From Agrobacterium albertimagni AOL15 (GTDB lineage: Bacteria > Pseudomonadota > Alphaproteobacteria > Rhizobiales > Rhizobiaceae), in contig NZ_ALJF01000004.1 of the NCBI RefSeq assembly GCF_000300855.1, positions 186,001 to 250,000 on the forward strand: a stretch of DNA of 64,000 nt. The letters are read 5' to 3'. The first letter of the stretch is position 1. Every line of letters starts with the position of its first letter. Made by a program: the position numbers and the translations under genes. Of this stretch, positions 1-7,611 are shown one piece after another. The notes beneath the pieces were generated by a model. It was not told the origin of the DNA and did not search any database. It saw only the letters and a list, made by a program, of their open reading frames with translations.

Positions 1-32
1 GCGGCTTCCTGCGCGCAGTCCTCAACCACTGA
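1..32 (+). CDS. 3' end of an upstream gene (partial)
   Basis: Reading from base 3 gives a short open frame (GFLRAVLNH) ending in TGA at 30-32, just ahead of the ribosome-binding site of the next gene. It is probably the tail of a gene cut by the window edge and in the same operon as the next one. It is too short to assign any function. Confidence 0.4.
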   Translation, partial: GFLRAVLNH

Positions 33-61
33 AAAAAGAAAAGACCGGAGGACACCCCGCC

Positions 62-1333
62 ATGCCAGCCTCTTCCACCAAGCCGCTCGATCTCGATTAT
101 GTGCGCAGCCAGTTCCCGGGGCTTGCCCGCGGCTGGACCTTCTTCGACAATGCGGGCGGCTCACAGATCCTGAAGGGCGCAGTCGAGCGCATAAACACCT
201 TCCTCTTTGAGAAGAACGTGCAGATCGGCGGCTCCTACGAGGTATCGCAGGCGGCAGCCGCAGCCCTCCAGGAGGCGCGCACGGCGGCCATGCATCTGGT
301 CAATGCCAGCCGCCCAGAAGAGATCGTCTTCGGCAATTCGACGACCGCGTTGTTGCAGAACCTCGCGCGCGCGATGCATAGCCAGCTATCGGCAGGCGAC
401 GAGATCATCATCACGATTGCGGACCACGAATCCAATATCGGCCCCTGGGACCGACTGCAGGAGCGTGGCGTGGTGCTGAAGATATGGCCGCTGAACAAGG
501 AGACTTTGACGCTGGATCTCGCCGATCTCGGCCCGTTGATGACCGAACGCACGAAACTCGTCTGCGTGACCCATTGCTCGAACCTGCTGGGCTCGATCAA
601 CCCGATCCGCGAGATCGCCGATTTCGTGCATGCCCGCGGCGCCAAGATCTGCGTCGATGCGGTTGCATACGCACCCCACCGGGCCGTCGACGTTCAGGCT
701 TTCGACGTCGACTACTATGTCTTCAGCCTCTACAAGACCTATGGTCCGCATTACGCCCTCATGTATGGCAAATACGACCTGCTTCTCGAGCTCGACCCGA
801 TCTACCACTACTTTTACGGCAAGGACAAAGTGCCGGGCAAGCTGGAGCCGGGCAACCCCAATTACGAGCTCGCCTATTCCACCTGCGGCATCGTCGACTA
901 CCTCGTGAGCCTTGGCGAACAGGCCGGCGAAACCGGCAGCGTGCGCCGGAAAATCGAGGCCGCCTATGCGGCGATCACGGCGCAGGAGGATGCCCTGACC
1001 GACCGTCTGCTCACCTATCTGCGCTCGCGCAACGACTGCATGATCGTCGGCCAGTCAGCCAATCACGAGAGCCGCCGGGTGCCGACCATCGCCTTCCGCT
1101 TCGACGGTCGCGAGGCCGGCGAGATGTGCAGGGCGATGGACGCAGAAAAGATCGCGATGCGCTTCGGCGATTTTCACTCGCGCCGGCTCGCCGAATATCT
1201 CGGCCTGACGGATCATGGCGGCATGCTGCGCGTCTCGATGGTGCATTACAACACCCTGGAGGAAGTGGACCGCTTCACGGCAGCGCTTGACCGGATCCTG
1301 GCCGGACAGGCCGGGTTTGCGAAAGCAAGCTGA
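62..1333 (+). CDS. Class-V aminotransferase / cysteine desulfurase-like protein
   Basis: This 423-residue protein is a fold-type I PLP enzyme of the NifS/SufS-like class-V family. Visible PLP signatures are HESN at 122-125 (ring-stacking His), the cofactor Asp199 in CVDAVAYAPH, and SLYKTYGPH with the Schiff-base Lys225. It lacks the usual C-terminal catalytic-Cys loop of a true Fe-S cysteine desulfurase that I can recognise, and resembles the 'cysteine desulfurase-like, VC1184' subfamily, whose substrate is unsettled. A GGAGGA Shine-Dalgarno sequence at about 46-52 supports the start. It lies 25 bp upstream of a hydantoinase on the same strand, which suggests joint action on an amino-acid or cyclic-amide substrate; that is inference. 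Confidence 0.8.
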   Translation: MPASSTKPLDLDYVRSQFPGLARGWTFFDNAGGSQILKGAVERINTFLFEKNVQIGGSYEVSQAAAAALQEARTAAMHLVNASRPEEIVFGNSTTALLQNLARAMHSQLSAGDEIIITIADHESNIGPWDRLQERGVVLKIWPLNKETLTLDLADLGPLMTERTKLVCVTHCSNLLGSINPIREIADFVHARGAKICVDAVAYAPHRAVDVQAFDVDYYVFSLYKTYGPHYALMYGKYDLLLELDPIYHYFYGKDKVPGKLEPGNPNYELAYSTCGIVDYLVSLGEQAGETGSVRRKIEAAYAAITAQEDALTDRLLTYLRSRNDCMIVGQSANHESRRVPTIAFRFDGREAGEMCRAMDAEKIAMRFGDFHSRRLAEYLGLTDHGGMLRVSMVHYNTLEEVDRFTAALDRILAGQAGFAKAS

Positions 1334-1358
1334 GCCTCAACTGAGAAGGACGAGCCCC

Positions 1359-2768
1359 ATGCATTTCGACACGGTGATCCGCAACGGAACGGTGGTGACA
1401 GCGAGCGATACCTTTGTCAGCGATGTCGGCATCAAAAACGGGCGGATCGTGGCGCTGGCAACCGATCTGACGGATGCCGACGAGGTGATCGATGCGACGG
1501 GGCTCTTCGTCCTCCCCGGCGGGATCGACAGCCATGTGCATCTCGACCAGCCGTCCGGTGAGGGCATCGTCATGGCTGATGATTTCGACAGCGGCACGCG
1601 GTCGGCTGCGATCGGCGGCAACAGCAGCGTGCTCGCCTTCTGCATGCAGGAAAAGGGTCAGTCACTTCGCGAGGCGCTCAAGGTCTATCACGGCAAGGCC
1701 GAGGGGAAATGTCATATCGACGTGTCCTTCCACCTCGTCGTGACCGATCCGACGGCAGAAGTTCTCGGCCAGGAACTGCCGGCGCTTGTCGAAGATGGCT
1801 ATACCTCGCTCAAGGTCTTCATGACCTATGAGGGACTGCGTCTGCGTGACGACGAGATTCTGGCCACGCTCGATACGGCAAGGCGCACCGGTGCGCTGGT
1901 CATGGTCCATTGCGAAAACGAGGACGCGATCCGCTACTTGATCGGCCGGCACGAGGAAGAGGGCAAATTCGCCCCGAAATACCATGCCACAACCCGCCCG
2001 GTGGCGGCCGAGCGCGAAGCGACCCACCGGGCGCTGTCGCTCGCCGAAATCGTCGACGTACCCATCGTCATCGTCCATGTCTCAAACCGCGAGGCGATGG
2101 AGGAAATCCGCCGCGCCCGCCAGCGCGGACAGAAGATCGCCGGCGAGACCTGCCCGCAATATCTGATGCTGACGGCTGATGATCTCGACCTCGAGGGTCT
2201 CGACGGCGCAAAATTCGTCTGCTCGCCGCCGCCGCGTGACAAGCCGAGCCAGGATGCCTGCTGGGAAGGTCTCGAACAGGGCGTCTTCGACCTCTTCTCG
2301 TCCGATCATTGCCCGTTTCGTTTCGATGATCCGGAGGGCAAGCTGAACGAGAAGGGCAAGCGGCATTTCCGCTGGATCCCGAACGGCATACCGGGCGTGG
2401 CAACGCGCCTTCCCATTCTGTTTTCCGAAGGGGTGATGAAGGGGCGGATCGATATCAACCGCTTCGTTGCGGTGACGTCGACCAACCACGCCAAGCTCTA
2501 CGGCATGTATCCGCAGAAGGGCACGATCGCGATCGGCTCAGATGCCGACATCGCGCTGTGGGACCCGAAGAAGCAGCTCACCCTGACCAATGAGATGTTG
2601 CAACACGGGGCAGACTACACGCCCTATGAAGGGCTTGCGGTGACGGGTTGGCCGGTGCGCCTGCTGGTCCGCGGCAAGACTGTGATGGATCAAGGATCCA
2701 TCGTTCGCGCAGCAGAGGGACGTTACCTCAGCCGCAAACGTTCGGCCTTGAGCACCGCACCGGCCTGA
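1359..2768 (+). CDS. hydA: Dihydropyrimidinase / D-hydantoinase family amidohydrolase
   Basis: This 469-residue enzyme hydrolyses cyclic amides (dihydropyrimidines, hydantoins) in the cytoplasm. The metal site of the family is complete: DSHVHLDQP near residue 58, the to-be-carboxylated Lys in TSLKVFMTY near 150, His in MVHCENE and VIVHVSN, and Asp in FSSDHCPF. Length is normal for the family. The frame is open further upstream, but ATG 1359 has an AGAAGGA Shine-Dalgarno sequence and starts the conserved FDTVIRNGTVV strand. It probably forms an operon with the preceding class-V enzyme. Exact substrate cannot be told; allantoinase is less likely from the active-site sequence. Confidence 0.88.
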   Translation: MHFDTVIRNGTVVTASDTFVSDVGIKNGRIVALATDLTDADEVIDATGLFVLPGGIDSHVHLDQPSGEGIVMADDFDSGTRSAAIGGNSSVLAFCMQEKGQSLREALKVYHGKAEGKCHIDVSFHLVVTDPTAEVLGQELPALVEDGYTSLKVFMTYEGLRLRDDEILATLDTARRTGALVMVHCENEDAIRYLIGRHEEEGKFAPKYHATTRPVAAEREATHRALSLAEIVDVPIVIVHVSNREAMEEIRRARQRGQKIAGETCPQYLMLTADDLDLEGLDGAKFVCSPPPRDKPSQDACWEGLEQGVFDLFSSDHCPFRFDDPEGKLNEKGKRHFRWIPNGIPGVATRLPILFSEGVMKGRIDINRFVAVTSTNHAKLYGMYPQKGTIAIGSDADIALWDPKKQLTLTNEMLQHGADYTPYEGLAVTGWPVRLLVRGKTVMDQGSIVRAAEGRYLSRKRSALSTAPA

Positions 2769-2773
2769 GATTG

Positions 2774-2802
2774 GCGAAAGCCAGATCAGGCTTTCGCGAT
2801 TT
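2774..2802. terminator. Bidirectional terminator between convergent genes
   Basis: A perfect 9-bp stem, GCGAAAGCC (2774-2782) and GGCTTTCGC (2789-2797), with a 6-nt loop is followed by GATTTT. It lies between the hydantoinase stop and the aldolase stop, and overlaps the aldolase's last codons, so it could end transcription from both sides. Confidence 0.6.
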
Positions 2803-3715
2803 TCGAGCGGAAGCGGTCCGCACCCGTCACGATATGATCCAGAATGATCTCCACGGCCCGGTGGCGTTCCGTAATGTCATGCGGCACGGCGCGGCTGTGA
2901 ACATTCGAGAATGTGCCGATGCGGCGATGGAAATGCTTGGCGAGCTTCGGGTAGCCGAGGCTCTCGGACATGGCCGACAGGACGAGGAAGGTGTCGAGTT
3001 CGGCGGCAAGTTCCGGATGGGCTTTGCCGTGATCGTAGAGCCAGCGATAGAGGTCCGGGTGGAAGTTGTTCATGACACCGGAAAAGCCGTGGCCACCGGC
3101 CTGAAGGAAAGGCCAGGCGATCGCTGCATTGGCATTGTTGATTGCGAGCGGCGTGTTCTCGACCAAGGCAAGCCTGCGGCGGATGTGGGCTAGATCGCAG
3201 GAGACATCCTTCAAGAAGGCGAAGCGACCGCTCTCGGCGCACCAGCGGACCTCATCATCGGTCAGCAATCGGCGATACGGTGCGGGGCACTCATAGAGCC
3301 CCAATGTCATGTCGGTCGGGATCGCGCCGAGCAGGTCCTGCATCCTAGAGCGGAAGACGGTCGCATCTTCGTCGGCAGACGCCAGGCGGTTGGTCACGAG
3401 CACGACGGCATCGACACCCGTTTCCGCCATGGCCCGAAGCTCTGCCTTCTGGTCGTCCATGCTCTCGGAAATATGTCCGGACGCGACAACCGGGACCCGG
3501 CCCTTGACCTGTTTGACGGTGAAGGAGGCGAGCTCGGTTCGCTCCTTGAGCGTCAGAAACAGCATTTCTGAAGACTGGCACACGGCGAACAGGCCATGGG
3601 AGCCATTGTCGATGTACCATTCGATCAGCCTGGCATAGCCATCCCAGTCGATCGTGTTGTTGTCGTCGAAGGGCGTGATCATCACCGGGACGATCCCGTG
3701 GAAGTTATGCGTCAT
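2786..3715 (-). CDS. Dihydrodipicolinate synthase (DapA)-family aldolase/hydratase
   Basis: This 309-residue TIM-barrel enzyme belongs to the class I aldolase DHDPS/N-acetylneuraminate lyase family. The Schiff-base lysine is Lys169 in AFLKDVS and the family tyrosine is Tyr141 in LYECP. The usual Thr-Thr of the GTTGE pyruvate-carboxylate motif is replaced by Ser48-Ser49 in CQSSEM, so it is unlikely to be the housekeeping dapA. It lies 32 bp after the TRAP large permease on the same strand and is probably the last gene of the TRAP operon, acting on the imported organic acid. Specific reaction unknown. Confidence 0.82.
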   Translation of the reverse strand: MTHNFHGIVPVMITPFDDNNTIDWDGYARLIEWYIDNGSHGLFAVCQSSEMLFLTLKERTELASFTVKQVKGRVPVVASGHISESMDDQKAELRAMAETGVDAVVLVTNRLASADEDATVFRSRMQDLLGAIPTDMTLGLYECPAPYRRLLTDDEVRWCAESGRFAFLKDVSCDLAHIRRRLALVENTPLAINNANAAIAWPFLQAGGHGFSGVMNNFHPDLYRWLYDHGKAHPELAAELDTFLVLSAMSESLGYPKLAKHFHRRIGTFSNVHSRAVPHDITERHRAVEIILDHIVTGADRFRSKIAKA

Positions 3716-3747
3716 TGAAGCGGTCCTCGAAACAGGGGCATTTGCGA

Positions 3748-5043
3748 TCAGCCGGCATAACCGAGGGCACGCGGCAGCATCAGGGTGATGTCGGGAATGA
3801 GGATCAGCAGCAGCAGGGCAACCAGAAGGGCCGCCAGGAAGTGCCAGATCTCTCGGATGATTTCAGCGAGCGGAATGCGCGTCACGGCATTGATGACGAA
3901 GAGCAGGATGCCGTAGGGCGGTGTGATCAGGCCGATCATGCAATTGACCACGGCCACCACACCAAAATGCACGAGATCGATGCCAAGCGCCCGGCATGTC
4001 GGGATGAACAGCGGAATGATGACCAGGATGATCGTGGAGGCATCCAGGAAACAGCCGAGCACGAGCAGCAGCAGGTTGATGCCGAGCAGGAAGACCAACG
4101 GATGCACATCGAGGTCGACCAGGGCATTGGCGACGACGGTCGGAATGTTTTCCGAGGCGACGATGTAGTTCAGGATGAGCGCGCCGCCGATGATCAGGCC
4201 GACGGCAGCGGACGAACGGGCGCTGGTGACCAGGATCTCATAGAAATGCTTGAAGCTGAGCGACCTGTAGAAGATCGTGGCGAGGATCAGCGCATAGAAG
4301 GCCGCGACGGCTGCTGCCTCGGTCGGCGTCGTGACGCCGCCATAAATGCCGTAGAGCAGGATCGCCGGCATCATCAAGGCAGGGCCGGCATTGATCGTCA
4401 GGGCCGGGAACTCGCGCAGGGGCACGGGCTCATGCTTGGCAAAGCCGCGACGGTGCGAAATCCACGCGTTCATCGCCATCAGCATGGCCCCCATCATCAG
4501 GCCGGGCACAATGCCGCCGAGGAAGAGGAAGCCGATGGAGGTGTTGGACACGAGGGCATAGAGCACCATCGGGATAGACGGCGGGATGATCGGGCCGATG
4601 GTGGCGGATGCAGCCGTGATCGCAGCGGCATAGCCGCGCGTGTAGTGGCCGGACTTCACCATCATGTCGATGATCATCTTGCCAATGCCGGCGGCATCGG
4701 CGATGGCCGAGCCGGACATCCCGGAAAAGACGAGCGAGGAGAGAATGTTCACGTGGCCGAGGCCACCGCGGAAACGGCCGACAAGGGCGACGCAGAACTG
4801 CAGCAGCCGATCGGAGACCGAGCCGGCATTCATGATGTTGGCCGCGATGATGAAGAGCGGCACGGCGAGTAGAATGAAGCTCTGATAGAGGCCATCGAGC
4901 AGGATCTTGCCGCTGATGCCGATGCTCTGACCGCTGGCGGCAAGATAGGCGAAGGAGGCGACAAGGATCGCATAGGCGATGGGCATGCCCATGACGGCAA
5001 GGCCGAGCAGAATGACGATGCAGAGGAGAAAGGCGATGCTCAT
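3748..5043 (-). CDS. dctM: TRAP transporter large permease (DctM family)
   Basis: This 431-residue, very hydrophobic protein has about a dozen membrane segments and the DctM-family layout, starting with MSIAFLLCIVILLG and containing the proline-rich PIIPPSIPMVLYA segment near residue 153. It is the ion-coupled transport subunit of a tripartite ATP-independent periplasmic transporter for organic acids. Its ATG overlaps the stop of the small permease by 4 bp, indicating translational coupling. It belongs to the operon dctP-dctQ-dctM-aldolase read leftward from about 6692. Confidence 0.93.
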   Translation of the reverse strand: MSIAFLLCIVILLGLAVMGMPIAYAILVASFAYLAASGQSIGISGKILLDGLYQSFILLAVPLFIIAANIMNAGSVSDRLLQFCVALVGRFRGGLGHVNILSSLVFSGMSGSAIADAAGIGKMIIDMMVKSGHYTRGYAAAITAASATIGPIIPPSIPMVLYALVSNTSIGFLFLGGIVPGLMMGAMLMAMNAWISHRRGFAKHEPVPLREFPALTINAGPALMMPAILLYGIYGGVTTPTEAAAVAAFYALILATIFYRSLSFKHFYEILVTSARSSAAVGLIIGGALILNYIVASENIPTVVANALVDLDVHPLVFLLGINLLLLVLGCFLDASTIILVIIPLFIPTCRALGIDLVHFGVVAVVNCMIGLITPPYGILLFVINAVTRIPLAEIIREIWHFLAALLVALLLLILIPDITLMLPRALGYAG

Positions 5044-5603
5044 GCCTGGCCTCCCGTCTGTCCGGTGTCACCCGTGCCTCCAAGGCTTTCGCGCAGTGCC
5101 TGCCAGACCTGCCAGAGATAGCGGCCGGCGACGGCGACGAGAAAGACGATGTAGATCATGTAGACATCCCGCATGCGGATCCAGTCGCCGAAGAGATCAC
5201 CGAGGGTGGCTGTCTTTTTCAGGCGAAGAATGGCGAGGCGATCCCAGGTGGGCGCCACCGACAAGAGAAGCGCGATCGCGACGGCAAGGCCGGTGACGAT
5301 GGTGAAGATCCGCCTGACACGCGGGGACACGGAGACATAGAGCACGTCGAAGGTAACGTGATCCTCGACCCTGACGACGAAGCTGTTGCCCCAGAAGATC
5401 AGCCAGACCCAGATGGCGAGACAGAATTCCAGCGTCCAGCCGAAGTTGGTCGGCTGCAGAAAGGGCATGTTCTCGGCGACCCAGGGGAGGCGCGCCGTGT
5501 AGCGAACGAGGACCTGCAGGATGAAGGTCGCGAACATGGCGGCCATCAGCGCGGCAGCCACGGCCTCGGCCGAGGTCCGAAACAGTCTGATTAGAGAAGA
5601 CAC
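5040..5603 (-). CDS. dctQ: TRAP transporter small permease (DctQ family)
   Basis: This 187-residue membrane protein has four predicted transmembrane segments. It contains the DctQ-type pattern FCLAIWVWLIFWGNSFVVR (about residues 60-78), with the conserved Trp/Gly and charged residue at the end of helix 2. It partners the large permease, with which it overlaps by 4 bp (5040-5043). It lies 78 bp downstream of the periplasmic receptor gene. Confidence 0.9.
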   Translation of the reverse strand: MSSLIRLFRTSAEAVAAALMAAMFATFILQVLVRYTARLPWVAENMPFLQPTNFGWTLEFCLAIWVWLIFWGNSFVVRVEDHVTFDVLYVSVSPRVRRIFTIVTGLAVAIALLLSVAPTWDRLAILRLKKTATLGDLFGDWIRMRDVYMIYIVFLVAVAGRYLWQVWQALRESLGGTGDTGQTGGQA

Positions 5604-5681
5604 ACCATCACCTTCGACAGGACATCATGTTCGACGATGGGCCGGAGATCGCTCTCCGGCCCGGTTCAGGTCAGGTCGCGC

Positions 5682-6692
5682 TTAGTCCGCGATGGCGTTG
5701 ATCTTGTCGAGAACACCTTCCGGCCAGGCCTTGGCGAAGTCGGAACCGACATACTGTGCCTGGACATGGGTGCGGAAGGCGTTGAGATCGGGCTCGTAGA
5801 CCTCGAGACCCTGATCCTTGAGGAAGGCGACGAGTTCATCTTCCTTCTTCAGCTGGCCTTCACGGCCGGCCTGGGCTGCATCTTCGGCCGCCTTCTGCAC
5901 GGTCGCCTGCTGCTCCGGCGTCAGCTTGTCCCATACGGCCTTGGAGAATGCGACGTAGTTCAGGTCAACGAGGTGGGCGGTCAGGCTCACCTGCTTGGTG
6001 ACTTCGTAGAACTTGGCGTCGACGACCGTCGGCAGCGGGTTGTCCTGACCATCGACCGAGCCGGTCTGCAGGCCGGTGTAGATTTCGGTGAAGGCCACCG
6101 GTGTCGGGTTTGCACCAAGGGCGCGACCAAGGAACTGCCAGGCGTCACTGCCGGGCATGCGCAGGTTGACGCCAGCGAGATCTGCCGGGGTCATGATGTT
6201 CTTTTCAGAGCGCGGGAAGCGCAGGTTCACGTGGCGCTTGCCGAGATACATGACGGCGAGGAGCTTCACGCCGAGTTCGCTCTCGACCTTCTCCTTGAAC
6301 GGGTCCATCAGCGGGTCGCTGAAGACGTTGACCTGATGCTGGGCGCTGCGGTGAACATAACCAGTGGCGAAGATCGAGAATTCCGGCAGGAAGTTTGCAA
6401 GTTCCTGCGCCGAGGTGATCGACATTTCGAGGTCGCCGGATGCAATGGCCTCGAGTTCCGAGCCCTGCGGAACCAGAGAGGCGTTGTAGTGCGGCTGATA
6501 GGTGGCGAATTCGGCGATCGCGGGGCCGAAGACGGTTGCGAGCGCAACCGATCGCTGATCGGTCTCGGAGGCCGGTGTGGACATGCGGATCACCGGCTTG
6601 TCCTGGGCGATTGCGAGCGGACCGCTTGCTGCGAGTGCCGTGAAGGTGATGGCGGAGGCCATCAGGAAGCGGCGGGTCAGTGTGAGTTTCAT
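5682..6692 (-). CDS. dctP: TRAP transporter substrate-binding protein (DctP family)
   Basis: This 336-residue periplasmic receptor has a Sec-type signal peptide (MKLTLTRRFLMASAITF... cut near AIAQD). It carries the DctP-family core LRMPGSDAWQFLG followed by GLQTGSVDGQDNP, which includes the arginine that normally clamps a substrate carboxylate. The frame is open 19 codons upstream, but ATG 6692 has a GGAGGAGAC ribosome site and starts the signal peptide. Substrate is unknown. A palindrome shared with the quinate/shikimate promoter lies upstream, so a shikimate- or quinate-like acid is a reasonable guess. Confidence 0.9.
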   Translation of the reverse strand: MKLTLTRRFLMASAITFTALAASGPLAIAQDKPVIRMSTPASETDQRSVALATVFGPAIAEFATYQPHYNASLVPQGSELEAIASGDLEMSITSAQELANFLPEFSIFATGYVHRSAQHQVNVFSDPLMDPFKEKVESELGVKLLAVMYLGKRHVNLRFPRSEKNIMTPADLAGVNLRMPGSDAWQFLGRALGANPTPVAFTEIYTGLQTGSVDGQDNPLPTVVDAKFYEVTKQVSLTAHLVDLNYVAFSKAVWDKLTPEQQATVQKAAEDAAQAGREGQLKKEDELVAFLKDQGLEVYEPDLNAFRTHVQAQYVGSDFAKAWPEGVLDKINAIAD

Positions 6693-6800
6693 TGCGTAGT
6701 CTCCTCCCGTTTGACTATGGAACTTCTGGTTGTTTTTCCGCCCCAGCACGCTTCCGGTCCTCCAAACCTGTCAAAACGCGCCGATGGCAGAGATCCTGCC

Positions 6801-6829
6801 TTACTGATATCGAACTAACATGTTAGTAT
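6801..6829 (+). promoter_or_regulatory. Possible promoter of the GntR gene
   Basis: TTACTG (6801-6806) and TAGTAT (6824-6829) are separated by 17 bp and the shared palindrome overlaps the spacer and -10. Both boxes are only partial matches to sigma-70 consensus. The -10 box lies 36 bp before the regulator's ATG. Confidence 0.35.
6814..6827. promoter_or_regulatory. Palindromic operator ACTAACATGTTAGT
   Basis: This perfect 14-bp palindrome lies in the divergent region between the TRAP operon and the GntR gene. Its 6-bp half-sites are identical to those of the operator at 10678-10691; only the two central bases differ. The AACNNGTT core is typical of TetR-family operators rather than of the TNGTNNNACNA pattern of FadR-type GntR proteins, so the TetR protein encoded at 10790 is the likelier binder. 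The binding partner is inferred. Confidence 0.7.
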
Positions 6830-6865
6830 GCTGTTATCAATCCCGAACAACGACAGTGTGATCCT

Positions 6866-7576
6866 ATGAGAGACCAACCGAGCGCCCGGCAGGCAGTTAT
6901 GTCGACGACAGGTGAAAGCTCCCTCAGGCAGCTCGCCTATAGTCGAATTGAAGAACTTCTGAATTGGGGCCGGCTGAAGCCGGGCCAAGTCATCTCCCAG
7001 CGCGCGCTGGTCGAGACGACGGGGCTGACGCTCAGCGCCATCCGCGAAGCCATCCCGCGGCTCGAGGCCGAGGGCCTTTTGCAGACGCTGCCGCAACGCG
7101 GGTTGATGGTGCCCAGCCTCGACGTGACCTTCGTGCGGGAGGCGTATCAGATGCGCCGCATCATCGAGCTCAGCGCCATCCCGGACATGATCCAGCGCCT
7201 CGACCGCGCCGTGATCGCGAACTGGCTCGACTGGCACATCCAGGCGCGCGAGCGGCTCGGCGGCGACGACATCACCGATCTTCCGGCGTTCCTGCGCGAG
7301 TTGCAGGTCTATGACTGGCAAATGCATGCCGACATGGTCGATGCCATGGAAAACAGCCTGATCGCCAATGTCTACCGCGTCACGGCGATCAAGATCCGGA
7401 TGACGGCACAAACCCGAGTGCGCGTGACCCGGGACAACGCCAAGCGGGTGATCTCCGAACACCTGGCCTTCCTCACCCCGCTGATGGAGGGTGCCACTGA
7501 GGCAGCGGCCGCGTCTCTGTCGCGCCATATTGACCAGTCGCTGACGATTGCGCTCGGTGGCACGGTGGCGATTTGA
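6866..7576 (+). CDS. GntR-family transcriptional regulator (FadR/FCD type)
   Basis: This 236-residue regulator has an N-terminal winged helix (about residues 20-85; GQVISQRALVETTGLTLSAIREA is the helix-turn-helix region) and an all-helical FCD effector domain with the acid/His metal-ligand pattern. It is transcribed divergently from dctP, so it probably controls the TRAP/aldolase operon and itself. An in-frame ATG at 6899 is an alternative start. FCD ligands are usually small organic acids; the actual one is not visible. Confidence 0.87.
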   Translation: MRDQPSARQAVMSTTGESSLRQLAYSRIEELLNWGRLKPGQVISQRALVETTGLTLSAIREAIPRLEAEGLLQTLPQRGLMVPSLDVTFVREAYQMRRIIELSAIPDMIQRLDRAVIANWLDWHIQARERLGGDDITDLPAFLRELQVYDWQMHADMVDAMENSLIANVYRVTAIKIRMTAQTRVRVTRDNAKRVISEHLAFLTPLMEGATEAAAASLSRHIDQSLTIALGGTVAI

Positions 7577-7611
7577 AAGGCTGCGACCGGCCGCATGATT
7601 GATCTGGGCGC

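Noticed and set aside
5637..6818. Long plus-strand open frame of 393 codons
   Set aside because: It is antisense to dctP, whose signal peptide and family motifs are clear; the plus-strand protein has no recognisable features.
6814..6827. Operator of the adjacent GntR protein
   Set aside because: Not excluded, but the sequence lacks the TNGTNNNACNA pattern of FadR-type sites and repeats beside the TetR gene, so TetR is preferred.
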